NCBI GenBank assembly: GCA_024226735.1 | Contig: JAAELL010000158.1 | Span: 1-52,758 of the forward strand | Source: a bacterium | GTDB taxonomy: Bacteria; Planctomycetota; UBA1135; GCA-002686595 | Reading direction: 5' to 3' | DNA: 52,758 bases | Shown here: piece by piece, positions 42,861 to 49,885 of the stretch | How positions within the stretch are numbered: position 1 is the stretch's first letter | Layout: each line of letters opens with the position of its first letter | The notes under the pieces: model-generated | The model's input: only the letters and a program-made list of their open reading frames with translations | Database searches by the model: none | Told to the model about the DNA's origin: nothing | Translations under genes and position numbers: made by a program

Positions 42861-44350
42861 CCAACCTGCGTACCGTTACTCTCCTGGCTACCAGCACCTG
42901 TGCGCTCGCCCTGTCGTTCTTGCCAGAGAGCGACACACCGCGTGATCCCATACACGAACCGACCGGGTCGACGACCCAGGCGATCGGCCTACCCGAGCTC
43001 TCGAAGGCTTCGCGCGAGTGCGTCGACTGCCACAAGAAGGAGAGCCTGGGGCTCTACCAGCAGTGGGGCGACAGCAAGCACTACCGCGGGAACGTCGGTT
43101 GCTTCGAGTGCCACATGGCGAACCGCGACGACGCCGACGCGTTCCGCCACTACGACCAGTGGATCTCGGTGATCGTCAGCCCCAAGGACTGCGCTCGCTG
43201 CCACTCGAGGGAAGTCGAGGAGTTCATGGGGTCGCACCACTCGAAGGGCGGCCGCATCCTCGGGTCTCTCGACAACGTCCTGGCCGAGGTGGTCGAAGGC
43301 AACAAGGGGCTCGTGACCCCAGGCTTCCCCGAGGGCGTCTCCGCCGCGGCCGTCAGTGGCTGCTGGCAGTGCCACGGGTCCGAGATCAAGGTGCTTCCGG
43401 ACAAGAAGCTCGACCCGGCGACCTGGCCGAACACCGGCATCGGCCGTATCAACCCCGACGGTTCGGAGGGGGCCTGCACGGCGTGCCATAGCCGGCACAA
43501 CTTCTCCGCGGCCCAGGCGCGGCATCCGGACACCTGCGGCAAGTGCCACATGGGACCGGACCACCCGCAGAAGGAGATCTACGAGGAGTCCAAGCACGGC
43601 ATCGCGTTCTTCGCGAACCAGGACAAGATGAACCTCGACTCCAACAAGTGGATTGTCGGCGAGGATTACTTCGCGGCGCCGACCTGTGCGACTTGCCACA
43701 TGTCCGCCACCAAGGACATGGACGTCACGCACGATATCGGCCTGCGGATCTCCTGGAACAACCGTCCCGTCGTCTCGATCCGGCCCGAGGAGTCCGACGC
43801 GAAGATGGGGCTGCCCGGCAAGGATGTCCCGTGGCAGATGCGGCGCGCGAACATGAAGAACGTGTGCGTCAACTGCCACAACATGCAGTGGATCGACAAC
43901 TTCTACATCCAGTACGACGGCCTCGTCGACCTCTACAACGAGAAGTACGCCAAGCCCGGCAAGGCGCTCTACACCTTCGCACAGCCGCTGCTCAAGCCCG
44001 TCAAGTTCGGCAACAAGATCGACTTCATCTGGTTCGAGCTTTGGCACCACGAAGGACGGCGCGCGCGTCACGCCGCGTCGATGATGGGGCCCGACTACAC
44101 GCACTGGCACGGGACCTACGACCTCGCCAAGAACTTCTATTCGGAGTACATCCCCGAGCTGGAGGAGCTCGCCGAGGAGAACATGCACGACAGCGACCCC
44201 AAGCGGGTAGCGGCGGCCAAGGCGCTCGACGCGAAGATCAAGGAGGTCCTCGCGACCGATGACCACAAGTGGTTCATCGGTGGGATGGATCCGGCGGAAG
44301 CCGCGCGTCGAGCCGAGGAAGCCACGAAGTTCCGGGAGCGCTACAAGTGA
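42857..44350 (+). CDS. Octaheme cytochrome c of the hydroxylamine oxidoreductase (HAO) family
   Basis: 497 aa with a Sec signal (MTNLRTVTLLATSTCALALS). Eight CxxCH motifs start at C55, C82, C112, C169, C207, C227, C277 and C337, the HAO count and spacing. There is no CxxCK, so it is not NrfA. C169 (AVSGCWQCHGS) occupies the position of the active-site heme 4. The C-terminal segment GPDYTHWHGTYDLAKNFY (Y414, Y421, Y428) is the family region in which true HAOs have the Tyr crosslinked to heme P460. Homologues either oxidise hydroxylamine or reduce nitrite or hydroxylamine; next to Nap and NrfCD, a reductive role is the simpler reading (inference). The start ATG overlaps the NrfD stop by 4 bp. 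Confidence 0.92.
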   Translation: MTNLRTVTLLATSTCALALSFLPESDTPRDPIHEPTGSTTQAIGLPELSKASRECVDCHKKESLGLYQQWGDSKHYRGNVGCFECHMANRDDADAFRHYDQWISVIVSPKDCARCHSREVEEFMGSHHSKGGRILGSLDNVLAEVVEGNKGLVTPGFPEGVSAAAVSGCWQCHGSEIKVLPDKKLDPATWPNTGIGRINPDGSEGACTACHSRHNFSAAQARHPDTCGKCHMGPDHPQKEIYEESKHGIAFFANQDKMNLDSNKWIVGEDYFAAPTCATCHMSATKDMDVTHDIGLRISWNNRPVVSIRPEESDAKMGLPGKDVPWQMRRANMKNVCVNCHNMQWIDNFYIQYDGLVDLYNEKYAKPGKALYTFAQPLLKPVKFGNKIDFIWFELWHHEGRRARHAASMMGPDYTHWHGTYDLAKNFYSEYIPELEELAEENMHDSDPKRVAAAKALDAKIKEVLATDDHKWFIGGMDPAEAARRAEEATKFRERYK

Positions 44351-44901
44351 AACGGGAGAAGCTGAACCTGACGGCCGAGGACGGCTACTCGGCCCTCCGC
44401 GACCACCTGGTCGAGCGGGCGCGCGTCGCGCGCGCCCGCTACGGGCCGGTCCTGGGCGTCGGAGAGATGGAACAGCTTCTCGTAGACGCCGACGTCGTGC
44501 GCTTCCCGACGCGGCTCGTCTTCGCGGACGAGCCCTTGATGCCGGGCGAGTTCGGCTGGGCGCGTCCGCGCGGCCGGCGGCCCAGCGAGGGGTTCGACCT
44601 CGTTCTGCACCCGCGTTTCCAGGGCGACGACGAGGCCGTTCCCTTGCTGGCGGCGTACCACGTCGTGGCGATCAACTACCTCGACGTCGCCACGCACGAA
44701 GAGGCCGAGCTCTTTGGCGCGGCCCTCTTCGGGCTCGAGGTCGAGGAGTACTACGGACGCGTCTGCGCGCTCGCGGACACGATCCCCGAGATGCCGACAC
44801 ACGACCCGATGCTCGTCGAGCGCTTCGAGAGCGCGGCGGAAGGCGTCAGCTTGGGAAGCAGCGGCGGCGGCGGCGGCTGCTCCTGCTCGGGGGGGGCGTG
44901 A
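44347..44901 (+). CDS. Unrecognised operon protein with Gly/Cys tail
   Basis: 184 aa, starting at the GTG at 44347, which overlaps the octaheme-cytochrome stop (GTGA). I do not recognise the family. No signal peptide or membrane helix. The N-terminal part is helical and basic (SALRDHLVERARVARARYG); the middle has FDLVLHPRFQGDDEAVPLLA and AYHVVAINYLDVATHEEAEL; the extreme C-terminus is GSSGGGGGCSCSGG, a flexible tail with two cysteines that could bind a metal or heme or be modified. Sitting between the HAO-like enzyme and napD, in a coupled operon, it may help assemble a metalloenzyme (inference only). Confidence 0.75.
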   Translation: MKREKLNLTAEDGYSALRDHLVERARVARARYGPVLGVGEMEQLLVDADVVRFPTRLVFADEPLMPGEFGWARPRGRRPSEGFDLVLHPRFQGDDEAVPLLAAYHVVAINYLDVATHEEAELFGAALFGLEVEEYYGRVCALADTIPEMPTHDPMLVERFESAAEGVSLGSSGGGGGCSCSGGA

Positions 44902-44904
44902 GCC

Positions 44905-45201
44905 ATGCAGGTGAGCGGCGTGGTCGTCTATCTCGAGCGCGATCCTGAGCGCGCCCGCGCCGCCCTGCGCGGGCTCGCCGCCGAGCCCACGGTCGACGTG
45001 GGCTCGGCTCGTGATCCCTACCGCGTGCCCGCCGTGTTGGAGGCGGCCACCGCGGGGGACAGCAAGAAAGCCGTGCGCAGGCTCGAGGTGCTCGCGGGTG
45101 TCGAGCGCGTCGAGGTCGCCTTCGTCGCTTTCGACGACAACGGAACGGACAGCCAGAAACAGGTAGCGGGCTCGCGCGAGCCGCAGGCCCACAGGAAGTA
45201 G
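44905..45201 (+). CDS. napD: NapD, cytoplasmic chaperone for NapA
   Basis: 98 aa, 3 bp after the previous stop. MQVSGVVVYLERDPERARAA and a second strand LAGVERVEVAFVAFDD follow the NapD ferredoxin-like fold (beta-alpha-beta; opening I/V-S-G/S-V-V-V, closing G-V.....V). NapD binds the twin-arginine signal of NapA and holds it until the Mo-bis-MGD cofactor is inserted. The family is small and diverged, but position directly before napA makes the assignment strong. The C-terminal ~20 residues are polar and probably disordered. Confidence 0.85.
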   Translation: MQVSGVVVYLERDPERARAALRGLAAEPTVDVGSARDPYRVPAVLEAATAGDSKKAVRRLEVLAGVERVEVAFVAFDDNGTDSQKQVAGSREPQAHRK

Positions 45202-45211
45202 TAGGCGGACC

Positions 45212-47602
45212 ATGAGACTCGACCGACGTGACTTCGTGAAGGGGGCGGCGATGGCCGCTGCATCGGCCGCGGCCGGTTCCGAACCGGTGATGGCCCAGGC
45301 GCTGCGCGAGGGCAGCGGGAAGATCCGCTGGGACAAGGCTCCGTGCCGCTTCTGCGGCACCGGCTGCCACGTGCAGGTCGGTGTCGAGGACGGCAAGGTC
45401 GTCGCGATCGCGGGCGACGAGGCCGCCGACGTCAACAAGGGCCTGCTCTGCGTCAAGGGCTACAACGTGGGCGGGATCCTGTACGGCGAGGACCGGCTGA
45501 CGACGCCGCTGTTGCGCAAGAACGGCAGGTTGGTCCCGATCGGTTGGGACGAGGCTCTGGACGTCGTCGCGGAGCGGATCACCGCCGACCCCGCCGGGTT
45601 CGCGATCTACGGGAGCGGCCAGTGGACGATCCCGGAGGGCTACGCGTGCCAGAAGTTCATCAAGGGCGGCTTGTCGAACAACCACATCGATCCGAACGCG
45701 CGGCTCTGCATGGCCTCGGCCGTGACCGGATTTCTGGCGACGTACGGCGTCGATGAGCCGGCGAGCTGCTACGAGGACCTGGACGAGTGCGACGTCCTGA
45801 TCCTGTGGGGCAACAACATGGCCGAGGCGCACCCGGTGCTCTTCTCGCGCGTGCTCGACCGCAAGCACGCGGGCGGCGACGTGCGCATCATCGACATTGC
45901 GACGCGACGAACGCGCACGAGCGACTTCGCGGACGAGTACGTCGAGTTCCGCCCGCACACCGACCAGTTGATCCTGAACGGAATCGCCCACATTCTGCTG
46001 GCCGACGGAACCTGGGACCGCGAGTTCGTCGAAGCGCACTGCTCGTTCCGCAAGAACACGGACCCGATCAGCCTCTTTGGCGAGGCGATGAGCTTCGAGG
46101 ACTACCGCGCGGCGATGGCGACCTTCACACCCGAGTCCGTGTCGGAGGCCTCGGGCGTCTCGGTCGAGCAGCTGCGCATGTTGGCCGGCCTGTTCGCGGA
46201 GCGCGAGCTGAAGATCACCAGCACGTGGTGCATGGGCGTCAATCAGCACACGCGCGGAACCGCGGTCAACACGATGATCCACGCCGTGCACCTTTTGAGC
46301 GGCCACTTCGGAGCGCCCGGCGACGGCCCGAGCAGTCTGACGGGGCAGCCGTCGGCATGCGGGACCGTGCGCGAGGTCGGCACCCTGGCCCATGCCCTGC
46401 CCGGTGGGCGCATCATCGCCAATGAGGCGCACCGGCGCAGTGCGGAGCAGCTGTGGAACCTGCCCGAAGGACGCATCAACCCCAAGCCCGGCTATCACAC
46501 CGTGGCGATGTGGAACAAGTTCTGCACGAGCACCGAGGACGGGGGCGACGTCTCGACGATCTGGGTGCAGGTGACCAACCCGGGCCAGTCCCTGCCCAAC
46601 CTGGAGGAGCTCTTCTTCGCCAAGGCCAAGCAGCCGGACAAGTTCCTCATCGTCTCCGACGTCTACCCGACGGCGACGACCGAGCTCGCCGATCTCGTCT
46701 TGCCCTCGGCCATGTGGGTCGAGAAGAACGGTATCTTCGGCAACTCCGAGCGCCGTACGCAGCAGTGGTTCAAGCAGGTCGAGCCGCCGGGTGAGGCGCG
46801 CGACGACGTGTGGCAGGTGATCGCGGTGGCCCACCGCCTCTTCGAGGCGGGCCTGGAGGGCATGCGCGACAAGGACGGTCGGTTCCTGTTCGAGGTGCTG
46901 GACGCCGAGGGTGATGCGGTGCCCGTGTGGGAGTGGGAGCGCTACTACGACGTCAACGTCGACCGCGCCCTCTTCGAGGAGTACCGCGCGTTCACGCGCA
47001 TGAAGCACAGTGACCTCGCACCGTACGACGAGTACGTGGAGCGGCGCGGGATGCGTTGGCCGGTCGTGCAGGACGAGAACGGCGAGTGGCACGAGACGCA
47101 GTGGCGTTTCGCCGAAGGACTCGACCCGTACGTCGAGAAGGACGCCGGTGTCCAGTTCTACCACTCGACGACCAAGGACGACCGCGCGCAGATCTGGTTC
47201 CACCCGTACACGCCGCCGCCCGAGTCGCCCGACGGCGACTACCCCTTCTGGCTGTGCACCGGCCGCGTGCTGGAACACTGGCACACATCCACGATGACTG
47301 GGCGCGTGCCGGGCCTACGCGCCGCGATGCCCGGCGGCTTCGTCGAGATGAACCGCCACGACGCGAGCGACCAGGGCATCCAAAACGGAGACCGCGTCGT
47401 CGTTCGCAGTCGGCGCGGCCAGGTCGAGCTGCCCGTCTGGCTCGGCGGCCGGGGAGAGCCCCCGCGCGGCTCGGTCTTCGTGCCGTTCTTCGACGAGAAC
47501 GAGCTCATCAACCGCGTCACCCTCGAGGCGACGTGCCCCGTGTCGAAGCAGCCCGACTTCAAGAAGTGCGCGGTGCAGGTGCAGAAGCCGGAGGTCCAGT
47601 GA
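45212..47602 (+). CDS. napA: Periplasmic nitrate reductase catalytic subunit NapA
   Basis: 796 aa. A twin-arginine signal (MRLDRRDFVKGAAMAAASAA) is followed by the [4Fe-4S] motif CRFCGTGC (C45, C48, C52) with C80 in LLCVKG. The Mo ligand is C166 in NARLCMASAV, the NapA-type context. Further family landmarks: WCMGVNQHTRGTAVNTMIHA, HLLSGHFGAPGDGPSSLTGQ (with PSACGTVREVG), YPTATTELADLVLPSAMWVE, and WHTSTMTGRVP near the C-terminus. It reduces nitrate to nitrite in the periplasm using electrons from NapB-type hemes. The stop overlaps the next start by one base (TGATG). It is slightly shorter than proteobacterial NapA (about 830 aa). Confidence 0.95.
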   Translation: MRLDRRDFVKGAAMAAASAAAGSEPVMAQALREGSGKIRWDKAPCRFCGTGCHVQVGVEDGKVVAIAGDEAADVNKGLLCVKGYNVGGILYGEDRLTTPLLRKNGRLVPIGWDEALDVVAERITADPAGFAIYGSGQWTIPEGYACQKFIKGGLSNNHIDPNARLCMASAVTGFLATYGVDEPASCYEDLDECDVLILWGNNMAEAHPVLFSRVLDRKHAGGDVRIIDIATRRTRTSDFADEYVEFRPHTDQLILNGIAHILLADGTWDREFVEAHCSFRKNTDPISLFGEAMSFEDYRAAMATFTPESVSEASGVSVEQLRMLAGLFAERELKITSTWCMGVNQHTRGTAVNTMIHAVHLLSGHFGAPGDGPSSLTGQPSACGTVREVGTLAHALPGGRIIANEAHRRSAEQLWNLPEGRINPKPGYHTVAMWNKFCTSTEDGGDVSTIWVQVTNPGQSLPNLEELFFAKAKQPDKFLIVSDVYPTATTELADLVLPSAMWVEKNGIFGNSERRTQQWFKQVEPPGEARDDVWQVIAVAHRLFEAGLEGMRDKDGRFLFEVLDAEGDAVPVWEWERYYDVNVDRALFEEYRAFTRMKHSDLAPYDEYVERRGMRWPVVQDENGEWHETQWRFAEGLDPYVEKDAGVQFYHSTTKDDRAQIWFHPYTPPPESPDGDYPFWLCTGRVLEHWHTSTMTGRVPGLRAAMPGGFVEMNRHDASDQGIQNGDRVVVRSRRGQVELPVWLGGRGEPPRGSVFVPFFDENELINRVTLEATCPVSKQPDFKKCAVQVQKPEVQ

Positions 47603-48330
47603 TGGCCCGCGCTCACTGGGCGACGCTTGCGGGGGCGCCGCTGCTCTTGTGGTTCTTGGGGGCTTGCCTGGGCGAAGAGATCGCACCGGAGCCGGTGGGC
47701 GAAGTGGGCTCGGCGGACGCTGTCGACGGAATCGCGATCCCCGTGGCGATGCCGCTGCGCACGCCGACGGGGGCGCAGGCACGCGGGCTGGCCAGCCAGG
47801 AGCGTGAGCTGCGCAGCCAGGGGCCCTGGACGGGGAGCTCGCCGATGACCTACGTTCTCGCCGGCGACCGCGAGGCGGCGCGCGCCGCCTCGCTCGCCGC
47901 ACGCGCAACGCGGCGCGCGTTCGAGGGGGCGCCGCCGGTGATGCCGCACTCCGCCTTGTTCGGGGACGGCAGCAAGGAGTGCGTCGACTGCCACACGAAC
48001 GGGATGCGACTCGGTGAGCGCGTCGCGCACCCGATGAGCCACCCACCGCTCGCGAACTGCACGCAGTGCCACATCGAGTCGCGGCACCGCGACTTCCCGC
48101 CGCCGAGGCCCGTCGAATCGGGCTTCCGCGGTCGCGCGGCACCCGCACCGCCGCCGGTGGGAGCCGGGCCGCCCGTGATCCCGCATCAAGTGCTGATGCG
48201 CGGCCGGTGCCTGAGCTGCCACGGTGAGTTCGGGTATCCGGGTTTGCGCACGAGTCACCCGGAGCGCGCGGCTTGCGTGCAGTGCCACGTCGCGACGGCG
48301 CCCGAGCCGTCGTTCACGAGCTCCGACTGA
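47602..48330 (+). CDS. napB: Tetraheme NapB-like lipoprotein cytochrome
   Basis: 242 aa. The N-terminus MARAHWATLAGAPLLLWFLG with AC next is a lipobox (L-G-A-C), so it should be membrane-tethered, unlike soluble diheme NapB. Two NapB-like modules are seen: PPVMPHSALF with CVDCH (C127) and CTQCH (C153), then PPVIPHQVLM with CLSCH (C203) and CVQCH (C225). Each has the P-P-V-(M/I)-P-H opening that in NapB supplies a distal His. It would be the electron donor to NapA. Last gene of the operon. The tetraheme, lipidated arrangement looks like a domain duplication; napB is used as the nearest symbol. Confidence 0.85.
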   Translation: MARAHWATLAGAPLLLWFLGACLGEEIAPEPVGEVGSADAVDGIAIPVAMPLRTPTGAQARGLASQERELRSQGPWTGSSPMTYVLAGDREAARAASLAARATRRAFEGAPPVMPHSALFGDGSKECVDCHTNGMRLGERVAHPMSHPPLANCTQCHIESRHRDFPPPRPVESGFRGRAAPAPPPVGAGPPVIPHQVLMRGRCLSCHGEFGYPGLRTSHPERAACVQCHVATAPEPSFTSSD

Positions 48331-48333
48331 CTG

Positions 48334-48437
48334 ATCGGTGAAGTCCACGCCCGGCCCACCGTCGTCGTCGACGTAGATCGTGTCGGCGAAGACCGTAGTG
48401 AGCGGGCATAGGAGCCAGAGCGCCGGGAGATGGAATC
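48334..48437 (-). pseudogene. N-terminal remnant of a secreted protein
   Basis: On the minus strand the frame reads LPALWLLCPLTTVFADTIYV then DDDGGPGVDFTD. A signal peptide followed by ADTIYVDDDGGPG.DFT is the opening of planctomycete right-handed beta-helix proteins. There is no in-frame start (a stop lies just upstream), and the protein-like sequence ends abruptly at the 3' end of the NapB-like gene. Probably a 5' stub left by deletion. From 48438 to 48531 I see nothing further. Confidence 0.4.
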
Positions 48438-48531
48438 GTCAGTGCAGCGAATTGCATGAACCGACTAGCGGTGCGCGCTCCCTTGCGCGAGCATGTGCGG
48501 TCCGAATCCAATGTCACAACTGAACCAAGCC

Positions 48532-49002
48532 ATGCGTTTCCAAGCTGCTCTCGTCTGCGCCCTCCTGATTCTGAACGCCTGCTCTGCGACCTCGAAGTCC
48601 GCCGCGCTTCCCGCTGGAGACGTGGTCGGCGAGGCGATGGAGCCGCGCGACGTCGTGGCCTTCGCGGTCGTCGACGCCGACCCTCCGTCCTTTTTCGATC
48701 AAACGGTCCTGGTCGAAGCGACCGCGACGGCGGTCTGTCAGAAGGCGGGGTGTTGGATGCAGGTCGAGGACGAAGGGCGCACCGCGATGGTGCGCTGGGA
48801 GACCGGGTGTGGCGGCAAGTACGCGTTTCCGGCCGACATGGTCGGGAGGCGCATCCTGATCCAGGGCTCGTTCTACCCGAAGGTGCTCTCGGAAGAGGAC
48901 GCACAGCACATCGAGGAAGAGGCCGCCGAGGGGGTCGAGATCGAGCGTGAAGGCTACGAGTTCAACGCGTCTTCCATCCTCGTGATCGCCGCGACCGAAT
49001 AG
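48532..49002 (+). CDS. DUF4920-like lipoprotein
   Basis: 156 aa from ATG 48532 (ATGs at 48511 and 48493 would extend a typical signal). MRFQAALVCALLILNAC is a lipobox ending L-N-A-C. The mature domain follows DUF4920: an opening about 30 residues in (PSFFDQTVLVEATATAVCQK), the hallmark AGCWMQVED, and RRILIQGSFYP towards the end. DUF4920 proteins are small periplasmic beta-barrels of unknown role, often near redox or metal-handling genes. The C-terminal third is acidic. It follows the nap-hao operon on the same strand, 201 bp downstream, so probably a separate transcript. Confidence 0.8.
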   Translation: MRFQAALVCALLILNACSATSKSAALPAGDVVGEAMEPRDVVAFAVVDADPPSFFDQTVLVEATATAVCQKAGCWMQVEDEGRTAMVRWETGCGGKYAFPADMVGRRILIQGSFYPKVLSEEDAQHIEEEAAEGVEIEREGYEFNASSILVIAATE

Positions 49003-49014
49003 CCGGCCGAGTCG

Positions 49015-49500
49015 ATGGACTCGCTGCGTTTGGAGCCGCGCTCACTGGGGCGTTGGCGGGTGGACCTGATCGAGGCGGGCCGCGGTGCGCCGATCGTCTT
49101 CCTGCATGGCTCCGGCGACGGCGCGTTCGCCTGGAAGTCGGTGCTCGAGCGGCTGGCGGGCGACCTCGATCTGCTGGGGGAGCTCGTGCGCTCCCTCGAC
49201 TCCCCCGTCCACCTCGTCGGCCACTCCTACGGCGCCTTGCTCGCCGTGCGTTTCGCGATGGGGCGCGCACGCGGGTTGCGGAGCCTGTGTCTGACCGAAC
49301 CGATCGCCTTTGGCTTGCTCCGCGACGGTACCGGGGATCACCGTAGGGACGCGCGCATCGGTACCGTGCTCCAGGACTTCCTCTCCCTTTCGAGCCGCTT
49401 TCACGCGGAGGTGACCTGCGCGTACGAAGACAGGACTTCGACGACCGACGGGATCACGTGCACGACGGCAGTGCCGGCTTCCTGCTGGGCGGCGGTGTAG
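49015..49500 (+). pseudogene. Alpha/beta hydrolase with internal deletion and lost C-terminus
   Basis: VDLIEAGRGAPIVFLHGSG is the oxyanion-hole region and HLVGHSYGALLAVRF carries the nucleophile S71. Between them, ERLAGD runs directly into LDLLGELVRSLDSP (about 49165), missing the ~35 residues of the usual D..G.G.S strand. After FGLLRDG (about 49330) no further fold elements appear, including the acid and catalytic His. The reading frame continues to 49500 only over the antisense of the neighbouring gene. Non-functional. It starts 12 bp after the DUF4920 gene. Confidence 0.7.
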
Positions 49501-49823
49501 CGCCTGGCAGAGCCCGCGCCGGTGATCGCGATCGGGACCTGCTCTTCCAGGACGACGTCGATCAAGCTCGCGACGACGTCGGACCCGTCGGGCCGGACGT
49601 TGACCAGCGGGACGTTGACGGCGAACGGCCCAGAGGTGCGTTCGCGCACCGAGCGCACCTCGTCGCGCAGCTCCTCGGGATCCATCGCGCCGGCCCCGAG
49701 GACTCCGAGCCCGCCGGCTTCGGAGACGGCGGCCGCCAGTGGGTGACAGCTGACCCAGGTCATGCCGCCCTGGACGGTGGGCAATCGGGTGCCGAGAAGG
49801 GACGTGAGCGCGTGGACGGACAT
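49401..49823 (-). pseudogene. Nitronate monooxygenase-like gene, 3'-truncated
   Basis: The N-terminal ~127 residues match the nitronate monooxygenase (2-nitropropane dioxygenase) TIM barrel: LPTVQGGMTWVSCHPLAAAV, SEAGGLGVLGAGAM, ELRDEVRSVRERTSGPFAVN, and a VPIAITGAGSARRYTAAQQE strand-loop with HVIPSV. The protein then stops matching at about 49445 and ends at 49401. The FMN-phosphate-binding second half and the active-site His are missing. Full-length members are about 310-350 aa. It faces the truncated hydrolase tail to tail, and both are cut in the same 100-bp zone. Confidence 0.75.
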
Positions 49824-49885
49824 GAGAGGGTCTCCTTGGGTCGGTCCCTATCGGCGCCCGGTGCGCCGCCGCAGTGTAGCGTCGC

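Noticed and set aside
42857..44350. Octaheme protein as NrfA nitrite reductase
   Set aside because: It has eight CxxCH and no CxxCK, and its layout and C-terminal Tyr/His region are of the HAO family.
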